A stretch of 64,000 nt of DNA from Silene conica (Eukaryota > Streptophyta > Magnoliopsida > Caryophyllales > Caryophyllaceae): assembly GCA_029255685.2 (NCBI GenBank), contig CM055316.2, positions 76,258,861 to 76,322,860 on the forward strand, written 5' to 3'. A program made the position numbers and the translations under genes. Below, one piece after another: positions 23,487-35,009 of this stretch (positions are counted from its first letter, which is position 1; each line of letters starts with the position of its first letter). The notes beneath the pieces were generated by a model. That model was not told the DNA's origin, ran no database searches, and saw only the letters and a program-made list of their open reading frames with translations.

Positions 23487-26140
23487 CACTCAATTGATTG
23501 ACAGACGCCATGCTCAGAAGATAGTCGAGGAGAGATCAGAATATAAAGATGGTGTTTTTTTTTGTCCTTGAGGTCTGTTTTTTGGTTAGTCCCTGACTTT
23601 TCGCTATAATAGAACTAATCGAGATATATAAGACAGTTCAGATGTAAAAATCTTCAAGGCGCAAACATGGGATTAACGGTGTTTAATGCGTGAAAGGGGT
23701 TAGGAGAGGCAGGGTGACCATTGTAAGTAACTCGGAAGAGGAGATGATGATTGATGTCGAGGGCCTTCAAATGACTGCAAGTAGCGCTCCGTACAATTCA
23801 GATTGCAGGGACTCGGAGTTGATAATGGAAGTTGGAGGAATGTGATTTTCTGAGTATCAATGATATTGTTTACACATCACTAGTGTTAATGATATTCAGG
23901 AAGATCTCTGTATGCCAAATGACATCAGGAAGTCGTGTTCTACCAGAATCGACAGAACTAAAATCTACGAAAAGTGGAATCAACGGAAGGCGTAAGAAAA
24001 GAAACTAAAACTGAGACACAATAGGTTCGTCAAGGACAACTCAGAAGAAAAAAAGCGAGAGATCGGAGTAAAGTCAGAGGAGCAGAAGAATACAGTGATC
24101 TATCATGCCCAGTATCGGAGTAATGAACTTTCTATTGCATCAAATGAAGGCAGACCATTCAGCAAGATCGCGCAGCAAGATATCGCTCAGACACAATTTC
24201 TTAACACAGGCAATGTTGTCTCGAAATATTCCACTGTATCTACATCAGTAAACTAAGATGTGTGAAGAGTATTTTAACCAAACACCCGCATACGATTACC
24301 ACAGTGATATCTCCGTACTGGATCAGTTAGAATAAGACCGTGGTCGATTTTTACAAAACAAGTACCCTAGAAACCCAATAATTCGTCTCTGAAACAACAG
24401 AAAATACTTTTACCTCCACTAAGCCTTAACAATAATTAAACTAGATAACATCATCAACCTTGACGAGGCGTGTAGCAGCGAAAATCGCTTCACAAATATC
24501 ATCTACCGCCTCGGTGACATTCAGCAGGGAAATTAAGCAACACAAAAGGGAGTAAGCTGGAAACTTCATTTAAAGCTTGAACAGTTGCATTTCTCAAAGA
24601 CATCAAATTGCGTTGTTCCGGAGTAAGAACAGTGCCGTTCATAGCCACGATTGCTAGTTTCGTAATGTTGTTTGGATCGTGGAGGAGTTTTTGTTGACGA
24701 TTAAGAAGGTAGCTGAAAATCTCGGCCTGGATGGCAACGAAACTCATGTGTTGTGTCGTAAGAAAACAATTATGTATCGTTCATTGAATGGCCCATTCAA
24801 GGATGAAACGGCCCGATCAAGGTTAAAACGGCCAAATCTATTTTTGAGGTTTGGTTGTCCAAGTCTCCAAGATAGCGTCACTCGCTTATTAAGATTAGTA
24901 TTGCTTCATGCAGAGCGTATAGTTGTTTGTTGTACCCTCAAATTTGGTTATTATATTCGACGCTTTAGTGACATGTGCCAACACGGGTACTTATGGTTGT
25001 TCTCTTCATCCTTCCCTGTTTTAAACCTTTGAAAACAACACAAGGTGTAATAGGGAGGAGTTTGAGGTTACATCACCGGTGCAAACTGTTAACTGTAGCG
25101 GGGACTAGGATTCTAGGAAAGAGTAGCAACAAACGTATTACATAAACACAATTCGACTAGAAAAATTACCAACATATGTTCTTTCATACAGACCCTAAGC
25201 ACAACGAAAGAGACTACAAACGCACGTGGTTAGACACACACGTGCTTTTGTAAAGTCTCTAGGCACGAAGGATGAGACACCCAACACGCGTGCTTTAATA
25301 GAGACCCAATATATGTCTCCTCCTTGATAGTTTACGATAGATGGAGAAATGAGTAGAGAATGTGATTCATGTTCATGGAAAAACAACTGGAAATTGGTTT
25401 CAACTACAAAGCAAGATATATTCAGATGAGAAAACGAGCACAAAACTTATTTCTTGTTAAAAAAGAGCAGTTCAAAATCGATTTCAGTCAAGGTGCCCAT
25501 GGCCTGCCTAGGCACTTGGTACCCACGGCCCGGGCAATAATGCTCAGTCATGGTTCCAATAGCCTAGGCATGGCCTAGGTATTGCTCGGTCAGATGGTCA
25601 CGGCCATCAAACAGAAGACTTGACGTAATATCAAACACAACTATCAAAATCCCCTTGAACAGACAAACATAATACGATAAGCATATGTCAAAGATAAATT
25701 GCATGACTAAGTTATTATTGTCACGCAACTAAGCAGGCAATTATAGTGTGTGTTGTTCCATAGTTAGTTTCAAAATACCACCCAACATGGACAACACAAT
25801 AAAAATCATTATCTAAAACAGTCTAAAACATACAAAAAACAATTTACGCTATGTCGTTCATCTTAATTGGATACTGGGTCCGGAACTGAAGACAATGGGA
25901 CACTAGACGGAACACAAAATAGAAGATGTTCTGCTCTCTTATTATGAGTTGAAGATAGTCTTTACTCTTTAGAGCTCACTTGAAATAAGAGTAATTATTA
26001 AGGAAAAATCTTTCCGTTTTCCGTATGAGCATCATTATTTCAATACATGCTCGAAGATCGGAACTATTCATGCACCCTACATGTTTCATATCCAGTAAGG
26101 AAACCACCAAATCACAATCTATACAATAGGATAAACAACT
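23487..26140. other. Intergenic region with decayed coding-like stretches
   Basis: No gene is recognised. On the plus strand, about 23720-24256 shows long stretches with few stops and codon-like composition (for example VSNSEEEMMIDVEGLQ and FSKIAQQDIAQTQFLNTG), interrupted by stops and frame changes. On the minus strand, 24499-24747 is open for 82 residues (MSFVAIQAEIFSYLLNRQQK...) and continues in another frame. Either may be the remains of the gene whose left part is in the duplicated flank; I cannot name a family. Around 25490-25600 there is a GC-rich patch with CCTAGGC palindromes. Confidence 0.35.
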
Positions 26141-26149
26141 CTAATCCAT

Positions 26150-26376
26150 CAATAGTTCTCCGGTACGATGGTCTCATCCCGTATTTTTTTGTAAAATGCG
26201 ATCATTTTGTAGTAAAAAATTGCCATTTTTTTGATAAATAGTGACCACTTTAAAAATTAGGTAATTTTTTAAACAAAAAAAGTAGTCACTATTTAATTAA
26301 AAGTGGTCACTACTTATCGAAATTTGATAAATTTTCTACTGATCGCATGTACGACCGTCGTAAAGTAGAATTCGTG
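26150..26376 (+). mobile_element. Mutator-type MITE, copy 2 of 3
   Basis: 227 bp from CAATAGTTCTCCGGTACGAT to GTAGAATTCGTG. CTAATCCAT flanks both sides (26141-26149 and 26377-26385), a perfect 9-bp TSD. The terminal motif TACGACGGTC is present in inverted orientation near the right end. Confidence 0.85.
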
Positions 26377-27035
26377 CTAATCCATAAGATTCAAGATTTT
26401 TCGAATTATTAGGCTTCTTTAATATTCTAATTTTCAAAAGTTTTTTCAACGATTCTAGATTAAAGCCAAGATAGATAGTAGCAACATATCATCATTATTA
26501 AATGAGGTCCCCCAATATCAATAGGACTGAACCTTCTACAAGAGGCATACAATTGTATAACTATTACATACAGAAACAAGGGTACTTTTGGTAACCCAAG
26601 AACCTTCCTGAATCCTGATTCTAAACAAGAATGGTCCTAATTCCTTATTCCATACTCACGTGACTTTGAATTGTCGCACGTGCTACACAAACAATCCTCC
26701 TCATCAGTCATCCCTGTACCTATGGATGTGTCCATGGAAGACATTAAAACAACTCGAGTTTTAATGGCGCTTTACATGCAATTACAATTCTATAACTTCG
26801 ACATGAGAATAGAATACTGTCGAATCCTAAAAGGGTTGGATAAGTGTCAAATAACCCAGAACTTTATGATTTACACTTCTTAATTCTATTGAATCGTGAT
26901 GAACTGATGAATCAGACTCATGAGATTCAACTCAGCGACCTCATTTAAACTTGCCCCAAGATTTTTTCCGTTAAAATCCGTCTAGGAGAACTTCAATCAA
27001 ACTTGCTTAATTAGAGATTAGGTTGGTGATTCCAC
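26377..27035. other. Intergenic region, nothing recognised
   Basis: AT-rich sequence between the MITE and the repeats behind the heat shock factor gene. A 70-codon open frame at 26671-26883 has no family features and I do not call it. Confidence 0.4.
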
Positions 27036-27350
27036 AAAGCCACGACGTCGATCAATCCATGACAAGGAACAAAACTAGTTAATCGCCTAAATAAAGACAG
27101 CTTGTTGCCCTATCTCATCCCGTAAAGCCACCACGTCCATGACAAGGGACAAAACTAGTTAATCGTCTAAAATAAAGACAGCTTATCGCTCTATCTCATC
27201 CCGTAAAGCCACCACGTCCATGACAAGGGACAAAACTAGTTAATCGTCTAAAATAGAACCAGCCTATCTCATCCCGTAAAGCCACCACGCCCAGGACAAA
27301 ACTAGCTAATCGTTTAAAATAGAACCAACCTATCTCATCCCTAGAACAAC
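27036..27350. repeat. Minisatellite of about four 70-90 bp units behind HSFB
   Basis: Units carry AAAGCCACCACGTCCATGAC, GACAAAACTAGTTAATCGTC and CTATCTCATCCCGT in order, with lengths differing by small deletions. The array ends about 30 bp beyond the HSFB stop codon, so it probably lies in the 3' untranslated region. Confidence 0.85.
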
Positions 27351-27377
27351 GGATTATTACATTACCATCACCAACAA

Positions 27378-28418
27378 CTACAACGGCTCGGATTTCACTT
27401 CAATATCAGTCTGCATATGATCACCCTCACCTAATCCGTCACCCTCACAATCATCCACAAAATCGCCACCATCCCTCGCACGTTTTACACCAATCGGAAC
27501 ACCAAATATCTTGGTCGAACCGTGACACCTACCCTCATCACCACCACAACTTCCACGTGGCAGCAAATCAAGCGCCTGTGACACAGCATTGGCACCACCA
27601 CCACTACCCGTAGCACCACCGAAAGTGGACATTAGAGAAAAGATATTGTTACACAATGTCTTCATGTTAGTTAATTCTCTGTTAAGCTCCACATTTTCTC
27701 TCCTCAACCTCTCATTCTCGTCAATCAAATCTCCGCTAACATTCGCATTATTATCATTGCCATTACTAACGCTATTCATATTAATAATATTACTACTTCC
27801 GCTGCTATTATTGCTATTTCCAAGGTAGAGGTGGCGCTGCATTATCACAGCGCTCGGAATCGCTAATGGCGGAGAATTAGAGTTCGATATCACCTGTTCT
27901 TCACCTGAATTCGTCGGCGACAACTGTTTTTGCGCAACTGTCACCGGCGGAGGCGTAGATGACGTCGTTTTGCGGCGTTGAATGTCGCAAAGAAGATGTT
28001 TCTCGCCGCGGCGAAAACATTCGTTCGAGAACTCCCATCGATCAGGCACTACCTTCCGAAATCCCTAATTTTCATCAAAATCAACAAATTAATCAGAAAT
28101 TCTTATGATTTTTAAGTCCAGTTAATTGTGTGGTTAGGGAAGCTGTTTGCTTACATAGGTGTTGAGCTGGCGAACGAAGGAGGAGAAGTTGTTATGCTTG
28201 AAGTAACGAGGGAGCAAATCACGAGCGAAAACCGTAGGATTACGAACGACGAAGGAAGATCCGTCATCATTCCAAGAAATGACGTCATCAATGGCGGAAT
28301 CTTCAACGAGTTGATAAGTTTTCGTCAAGAACGGCGTCGGAATTGATCTTTGCGTCTCTAAGCCGCCGGCGACGGCGAACTTTTCCGACTTATTATCTCC
28401 CGGCGGTGGCGGCGGCAT
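27378..28418 (-). CDS. Class B heat shock transcription factor (HsfB2 type)
   Basis: Two exons, 28155-28418 and 27378-28064, join in phase 0 at NTY/GFRK, the conserved intron position inside the Hsf DNA-binding domain; the intron is 90 bp. The 316-residue product has the DNA-binding domain at about 27-121 ([47 protein letters not shown]). A Ser/Asn-rich linker follows, then a short heptad region HR-A/B ([19 protein letters not shown], about 202-220) without the class A insert. The motif [14 protein letters not shown] (273-286) combines the LFGV-like repressor tetrapeptide of class B factors with a basic nuclear signal. Class B factors bind heat shock elements, mostly as repressors or co-regulators. 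The start is the first ATG in frame, before [11 protein letters not shown] heat shock element lies upstream. Confidence 0.92.
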
Positions 28419-28582
28419 CTTCTACGTCCAAAGCTATAAATTATAGGAATTGGGCAAAACGGTGTCGTATGGTTGGAAAGTGTTGGATTGCTGAAAAATG
28501 TGAAATGGAAGTATATGCAGAATTGAAGATGTGTGGGGAAGAGGATGAGAGGAAAGAAAGTAGGAGAAGGTACGTTAATATT

Positions 28583-28595
28583 TTCGAGAAACTTC
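28583..28595. promoter_or_regulatory. Heat shock element upstream of HSFB
   Basis: TTCGAGAAACTTC contains three perfect alternating units (TTC-2-GAA-2-TTC), the core of a heat shock element. It is 165 bp upstream of the HSFB start codon. Binding by heat shock factors is inferred from the motif alone. Confidence 0.7.
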
Positions 28596-30557
28596 CGTTG
28601 ATTTTTTTAATTAATAGTAAAATGTATAAAGTCAGTTTTGTTATTTTCAAGTTAACAAATTCCCGTCGAGTAAGGACATATCCGTTACAAGTTAAAAACT
28701 GGTTAAGTATTACGAATATATTCGTTATAAATTAAATACGAATTGGGTATTATCCAAGTGATCAGATAAGACAAAAACATAATACTACTCTATAAATACT
28801 CTACTTTTATCTACCAAATTAAAATAGTGTTATTTAATTCAATAAACTCGTTATTTCAAGTTTCAACGAGTGTTTCTTAAATGTTCTAATTTGGGGTGTA
28901 CGTGGTAATCAATAAATGGACTGCAGTTTAAGGACTGCCCCACCCTCTTTAGATTTTTTTTTGTTCTTGGAATTGACGAGATACTCTTTCCTTGAGGTTT
29001 TTCTAGATTGATTCTGTATGAAGTTAAAGATGACCAAACTGAATTTTATGAGTTGGAAATTGGGAATCGATAAGCTGAATTAAACATAATTGATTGAGGT
29101 TCGGGGTAACATTCAAAATACTAATTTCTCTGTAAAACAGTTAATTTATTTCTTCCTCACAAAATAAAGCAAGCAAGTGTAAATCTATCATCGAAACGGA
29201 GAAATAGCATTCTATTACTCAGAACACGAATTTTCATTAAAGACGGATATTATCCGTCAGACTGAAAACGAATAGTATCTCTCTCATAATATGCATGTGG
29301 CACTATCCATAGGGTGTTTCATTTCCCTCCACTTGCCCTCTCACTTGCTATATTGTGAGAAAGACACTACTCATCTTCAACTGTGACGGATAAATGATTT
29401 CGAATGTAGCTCGATGATGGGTGATGCAATGTCCGCCTGTCTTACGGCAATATGAGGTTACCCTTTTATTTGGATACAATAGGAGTGAAGGGAAGAAGAA
29501 AGGAAGGGAAAGTTAGCTACACCCTTGCGTATCTGAGACTGCAAACACGTAAGTCAAGTACTATAACAGTCCGAGACCGCCAACAAGTAGCCTATTCCTC
29601 AGAAATGGTTTCGAGCTCATAAAGATGGTGCCTTTTCAACAGCTGTTAATCTCGCGGAAGAACATCATATAAGACGACAAAAACAAAGACGAACATGGCA
29701 TTAAACTGGACCGTAGCAGATCTCGTGTAATGTCATGATGGGTCTAACAAAGATCCGAGTAGAAACAGCCTCCTTGCTGTTATTAACCTCAACCCAAGTG
29801 ACATTGGTTACATACATCCATGATCCACTGCAGGAAACTACAGCTAACCTGTTTCATTACACTTGGTATTTTCCATCAGGAACCCACCTTTTATAGCTTT
29901 GAAAATGTGCTTCGCTAGCATTGATTGAAGGGCGGGATGAGTGGGTTATTCCGACATGGCTGCAGTATGCATCGCGCATAGAAGAGTCCAACACGACCAC
30001 TTTGTGAGAAAGTTCAATATCCAGGCAAGTGGTGACACGAGGCCAAAAGCTAGAGTCGAAGTAGCACAGATGGATCTTTCGATGTTGGGAGAACTGGATT
30101 CACCATTGAAGAAGAGATAATGAACCTCTCTAATCTCCTGCGCTGTTGGGCCTAATATTCAACCATTGATGATAACTGGGAGAAACTGAGAAATCAACAC
30201 CAAATTTCCTTCTCTTGCCTTCATTCTCTAATCCAAGATCCAAACCATGGATAACAGTGTGTTACAGCAAACCAACCACAGCACTCAGCACTATGCACAC
30301 TATTCAGTCATCTGCAGATATGAATAAAGTCCAAAAATACATTTCAAGAAATCTCAAGCCATTTGCCTGTAAATCGGTCACTTTATAATGAACGAAAAGA
30401 AACACGACAAAACCAGAATGTCATCCAAAACCGCTTTTCATTAATGACAAAAGCCTCAACAAATAATGTTACATGATGAAAACACTCTTCCTACCAAAAA
30501 AACAGTAAAGTGTTACACTGTCAAGCCGTCGTTCATAACACCAGCAAAGCATCATGA
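28596..30557. other. Intergenic region, no gene recognised
   Basis: AT-rich region between HSFB and the TMEM161-like gene. Around 29236-29395 there are inverted GACGGATA/TATCCGTC motifs like those of the foldback elements at 51 kb, perhaps a decayed copy. The part next to 30557 should include the 3' untranslated region of the next gene. Confidence 0.4.
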
Positions 30558-31961
30558 TCATGAAATATGCAGAATACCACGTCTATAGATAGCAAGGTAT
30601 GTTGTGCTAAAAAGGAACCATACAAAGGCAACCCACCAAGCGAGGAAAATAGCAGTTTCTTTAACAAATATCGAGCAAGGAAGCACACCACATATCCCTT
30701 GAAAGTTATCAAACAAACCCCCGTTAACTTGAGACAATCCCAATGAGAGAAGGATCAATGCTGCAGGTGTGAAAAACTGCAGAACTGCTAGGCACAAGTA
30801 ATGCCCGTGCAGGAAAACCTTTGCCCTGCTATAATCCATATCAGGGACAGTGCTAGAATGGAGCCTCTGATACCAAGATAACACGGCCTCATTCAAGAAA
30901 GTTTGCACATTCAAGCGTAATGTAAGAACTTGCAACACACCCGTTAACAACAAGCAACAAAGCCTAAATTTAACAAAATCGGCTTCTTCCATACCCTCAT
31001 TGTCTCTCTTCAAAAAGATGTCAGCAAATGGATTGATCCAAAGCAAGGAAGAGAACCCCGCTGACAGATGATTCGCATAGAAAAGGATTTGCCCGAACCA
31101 TCCAATCGAAACTATTGACAAATTACACCTTATTTGATCAGTTCCAAGCCAAAATGCGCGAGCATTCTTGCCCGCTCCCATGTACAAAAACCCGGTAATA
31201 CAACCACACAGAACCGCCACAGCCAACCTCCCAAAGCCATCAATTGAGCTAAACTCAAAGTCAACAACACTAGGGCATAACCCTAAGCAAATCACAAGTC
31301 CAACAAAAAACCCCAAAACACCAAAGACTAACCCTAATTGCCTCTCAGACCTCTTAAACGCAGATCTTTCGATGGAGACACCAAAACCCGAAACCAAAAC
31401 CCGAAACAACCCGTAAACAGACACCACAACCGGCACTAAAGATCCATTCTTTACAACCCCAAGATCATCAAATTCATCACCCAAATCATAACTCAAATAC
31501 TTATGCAACAACAAACAAAAACAAGAAATAACATAACAATTAAAACATTTACTATAAGAATCATAAAATAAACGAGATTGGATCAATGGGTCACCTAATT
31601 TAAGCCTAAAGATCTGAGCTTTATTCTCATCAAACTCAAATTTTTCAAATTTCTCCTTAAGTTTCTTCCTTTGTTTAAGTTCAGATGAAGTTCTTGAAGA
31701 AAGGGATTGAAACCCATTTAAATTGTGATTATGGTTTTGATCAGATGGTCTTTTGATTGCAAGTTTAGGACCAGATTGTGGAGGTTTATTAGGGTTAACA
31801 TCATCTGGATGAATGTAAGTGTTGAGACCATTGAGGAAGAGTGATGGAATAGAGATGAAGTAGAGGAGTATTGAGAGTGTAAAGGAGAGTGTGATTTGGA
31901 AGATCAAGTTTTTGTATGACAGTAATTCAGAGTACATTTCTTGGTGTTCTACACTTACCAT
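30558..31961 (-). CDS. Multi-pass membrane protein, TMEM161-like
   Basis: A single open frame of 467 residues with no intron. A hydrophobic segment near the N-terminus (about 19-45) is followed by a basic soluble stretch (about 60-115) and then about seven to eight hydrophobic segments to the C-terminus. Several places resemble the animal TMEM161A/B family in order. These are a Gly-rich membrane segment followed by N-x-R-A-F-W, a segment ending in LLWINPFADIFL, a LTLRLNVQTFLNEAV stretch, LAVLQFFTPAALILL, and a final WW-containing segment (FLAWWVAFVWFLFS). The family is conserved across eukaryotes, and its molecular role is poorly defined. The ATG at 31961 is the first in frame. Confidence 0.75.
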   Translation of the reverse strand: MVSVEHQEMYSELLSYKNLIFQITLSFTLSILLYFISIPSLFLNGLNTYIHPDDVNPNKPPQSGPKLAIKRPSDQNHNHNLNGFQSLSSRTSSELKQRKKLKEKFEKFEFDENKAQIFRLKLGDPLIQSRLFYDSYSKCFNCYVISCFCLLLHKYLSYDLGDEFDDLGVVKNGSLVPVVVSVYGLFRVLVSGFGVSIERSAFKRSERQLGLVFGVLGFFVGLVICLGLCPSVVDFEFSSIDGFGRLAVAVLCGCITGFLYMGAGKNARAFWLGTDQIRCNLSIVSIGWFGQILFYANHLSAGFSSLLWINPFADIFLKRDNEGMEEADFVKFRLCCLLLTGVLQVLTLRLNVQTFLNEAVLSWYQRLHSSTVPDMDYSRAKVFLHGHYLCLAVLQFFTPAALILLSLGLSQVNGGLFDNFQGICGVLPCSIFVKETAIFLAWWVAFVWFLFSTTYLAIYRRGILHIS

Positions 31962-32138
31962 GTTTGTTTGTGTTTTTTTTGTTTTGGGGTTTGGAATTTT
32001 GGATGAAGGAAATCGTGTTTGGTGTTCTATGAGAATTGGTGGGTGGAGACGTGGAGTGAGGTTGAGTTAATGAGTTCTATGAACAAACACAAATTCTAAA
32101 CTTTCCTTTAGCTAGTTAAGGTAAGGGAAATTAAAATT

Positions 32139-32242
32139 AATCATTGGGTGGAGATCGATTTATTTCATTTTTTTGGCACAAAAACTTGTTAATCATTGGG
32201 TGGAGATCGATTTATTTCATTTTTTTGGCACAAAAACTTGTA
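32139..32242. repeat. 52-bp tandem duplication abutting a MITE
   Basis: Two exact units starting at 32139 and 32191 (AATCATTGGGTGGAGATCGA...). The unit includes the TTTTTTTGG target site and the first 12 or so bases of the MITE at 32229, so the duplication happened after that insertion. Confidence 0.9.
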
Positions 32243-32426
32243 TAAGATGTGCGACCAGTTGAAAAGTGACCACTTTTGAATAAATAGTGATCATTTTTTT
32301 TTTAAAAAAATGACCTATTTTTCAAAAGTTGTCATTTTTTATCAAAAATTGGTCACATTTTACCACAACATGGTCACATTTTGTAAAAAAAAACACGGGT
32401 GAGACCGTCGTACAGGAAAACTACTG
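32229..32426 (-). mobile_element. Mutator-type MITE, copy 3 of 3
   Basis: 198 bp in inverse orientation. On the minus strand it runs from CAGTAGTTTTCCTGTACGAC to GTTTTTGTG. TTTTTTTGG flanks both sides (32220-32228 and 32427-32435), a perfect 9-bp TSD. It lies upstream of the TMEM161-like gene. Confidence 0.85.
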
Positions 32427-33135
32427 TTTTTTTGGATGAGGGAATTAAGTAGAAGTTATTGGGTTTTAAGTTATTTTGAAAGAGTTATACGAGAAATTGA
32501 ACAGATTTAAAATTTTGAAGTACATTAATTCTCGTTGTTGTTTGATATAATTAAATTAATTTTATGATGGTTTGAATTTTATGTATTAGAGTATTTACGA
32601 GTTTTTTTTTTTACTTATATAGTTAGTTGAGACAATTTGCAAATGAAATAAGAAAATTAGATTAGTGTTTTTAATAGTATCAGCTTATTTAATCCTATGG
32701 AATAGGACTTAAGAAAATTCTAAAACTCAAAAGCCCTTTCAAAATACCGCGCAAAACTTGTATATACATATCCAAGATTGATCCGAGAGTCTAGCCTAGT
32801 GTTGTTTATGATACGATGGTAGATTAAACACAAAATCTCTTTGACTCGCTCTCGTGAATCGTGATTGAAGGAGCTTATAGTGAGAGGTTTGATCCAATAT
32901 GGAAGAAATACACTCTCACCTTTAAAAACTTTGAGTAAAAATCACATACACACGAATAAATATACTGTCAAAATATAAAACATTTTAAAATCGAGCATAA
33001 ATCATAACTTTGTCTTCTATCCTATCTTAGTGTACTCTATTGACCTTATGATAAGCCATCAATGTACATTACATTAATAATTCTTTATTGCAACTTTTAA
33101 CATTACATCTAAAAAGCACCATAACAAAAACTAGT

Positions 33136-33765
33136 TTATTCCAAATTAGTATGCCTGGCTCTAACACTCTCAGCACTCTCCCCTAAAACATCACCAAGCA
33201 TAAACACAACCATCTCAAACAACACAAACAGACCCCCTTCATATACACTCCCCATAGGAAGCAACGGCCTCGATCCCGATCCCGATCCCGATCCCTCCAC
33301 GTGTCCTTCATCACGATCATCGGCCATAGTTTGAGCATTTACATGGGCCACAAAAGTGGCATACTTAACACATGACCCACTTTGAGGTTGGGCCGTAAGT
33401 AGCAACACACGAGCACCATTGGACTGGGCCACACCACAGATTGCATCGACCGTGGCGAATCCACCCGGCCCAGCAGATGCAATTAGGAGGTCTGTGGGCC
33501 CAATTGGAGGTGTAGTCATGTCGAAGACGCAGTGGGCTGATAGGCCTAAATGGGCTAGCCTCATACATAAGGCCTTCAGCATTAGGCCTTCTCGGCCAAC
33601 CCCATAGACGAAGATCTTACCGTTTTGTGCCGAGGTTTGGAAGATTTGGTCCACTAGAAGGGTTAGTGGTGACGGGCCGATGGTGGGTTTGGTGAAAATG
33701 GTGGATATTTGGTTGCATATTTTTGTTGCCATGGTTGCCATTGAGGAGCTGCTTTGGTCTCCCAT
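33136..33765 (-). CDS. SIS-domain sugar isomerase (6-phospho-3-hexuloisomerase-like)
   Basis: An intronless frame of 209 residues. After a Ser/Thr-rich start, the SIS fold is readable: GKIFVYGVGREGLMLKALCMRL (about 49-70) is the sugar-phosphate binding Gly loop and first helix. It is followed by the DLLIASAGPGGFATV turn (92-106) and the GARVLLLTAQPQS strand (118-129). The Ser/Thr of the usual ligand loop is present as SAGPGG. The layout and length fit the plant SIS family related to bacterial and archaeal 6-phospho-3-hexuloisomerases. The actual plant substrate is not known to me. A GSGSGSGS stretch (about 158-165) comes from a CGATCC hexanucleotide repeat at 33271-33294 and is probably a surface loop. 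No targeting peptide is obvious. Confidence 0.85.
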   Translation of the reverse strand: MGDQSSSSMATMATKICNQISTIFTKPTIGPSPLTLLVDQIFQTSAQNGKIFVYGVGREGLMLKALCMRLAHLGLSAHCVFDMTTPPIGPTDLLIASAGPGGFATVDAICGVAQSNGARVLLLTAQPQSGSCVKYATFVAHVNAQTMADDRDEGHVEGSGSGSGSRPLLPMGSVYEGGLFVLFEMVVFMLGDVLGESAESVRARHTNLE

Positions 33766-34382
33766 TTTTGTTCCTGTTTTTCTCTTTGGTTGTTTTTGTG
33801 GACTATGATTCTATGGATAATCTTGAACTACAATTGTTGTTTTCTACTGATTAAAGGTCGGATGTGTAATGTGTTGTCGATCTGATTTCGTTTTCGTCCA
33901 CATGGACGGTCCCGCTGTTTTTATCCCTATACTGTAACCGTTTCTATTAGTAATCCAATGAATATTAACAGCCGTGATCTCGTCTATTTAACAATTGAAC
34001 TCGATTGGATTAAAGATAAGATGAAACGGAGGCAAAAACGATGGAACAGAGGGAGAAGTCGAACAATTGAACTCTCGTCCTCATTTCTCTTCTCCCCATT
34101 AGCGCCGTTTTTCTACTGGCTGAGAGCCAATAATGCAGTCTAGGAAACATGATGAGTAAATAAATGAAGACAACATTATTGAAAGCCATCTAGTTACAAG
34201 ACGGAGAAATTGATGTTCCTCAAGTTTTGCTTGTATCAATCTATTGCGTAAGCTGTACAGATTATGTTGGAACTGCACCGGTTATCTCAACTGAGTTGCA
34301 GTAAAAAAAATGAGAAGGATGATTACATACAGTGAGTAGGCTAGAAAAATATGATGAACCCTGAAATAAAGAGTCCCTATGG
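33766..34382. other. Space between SIS gene and QWRF-flank repeats
   Basis: Promoter side of the SIS gene. No further gene or repeat with definable ends was seen. Confidence 0.4.
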
Positions 34383-34797
34383 TATCTGAACCAACTTGTT
34401 CTAACCCGATCAAATCAAGCCAGCGTGTTAGCATTGTTCGTCTTTAGGTTCGTCAAGCTGCCAACGATGAAGCTTGCATTAGTTGCCTTATAGGCTGCAC
34501 TCTTCTATCTATGACCCTGAACCAACTTGTTCTAACCCAATAAAACCAAGCCAGCCTGTGACTCAGAGTGAGCATCGTCCGTCTTTAGGCTCGTCGAACT
34601 TATAGCAACAATGAAGCTGGCTGCATTAGTTGTCCCTCCCAGGCTACACTCTTCTTTCTATGGCCATCTGAACCAACTTGATTTTAACCCTATCAAATCA
34701 AGGCAGTGTGTGTTAGCATTGTCCGTCTTTAGGGTTGTCGAGCTTGCAACGCTGAAGCTCCATTAGTTGTCCTCTTAGGCTACACTCTTCTACCTGA
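34383..34797. repeat. Minisatellite of three 130-150 bp units behind the QWRF gene
   Basis: Units begin with CTGAACCAACTTG at about 34386, 34517 and 34668 and end in GGCTACACTCTTCT-like sequence. The units differ by small indels. The block lies about 200 bp beyond the QWRF stop. Confidence 0.85.
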
Positions 34798-35009
34798 AAA
34801 TAGTCACAGAGCCCATAGTATTTAGTACCTTAATAAATTCTCAGTATTTAGCTTCTGCTTCAATTATTCCGATTTATAGCAAGTCTACAAAGACTACAAC
34901 TCCCGACAAAAAAGGGGTCAATCAAAAATACCCTACTTTTTATCTAAAAAGGTAGAACTCAAGAAACCTTTGTCATTGACCTCAAAATTTATGAATGTCG
35001 TCTTTGGCT

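Noticed and set aside
27036..27350. CRISPR-like array
   Set aside because: Units are direct tandem copies without variable spacers, in a plant genome. It is a minisatellite.
28343..28735. Plus-strand 130-codon frame over the HSFB start
   Set aside because: It overlaps the HSFB first exon on the opposite strand and continues into its promoter, with no family features.
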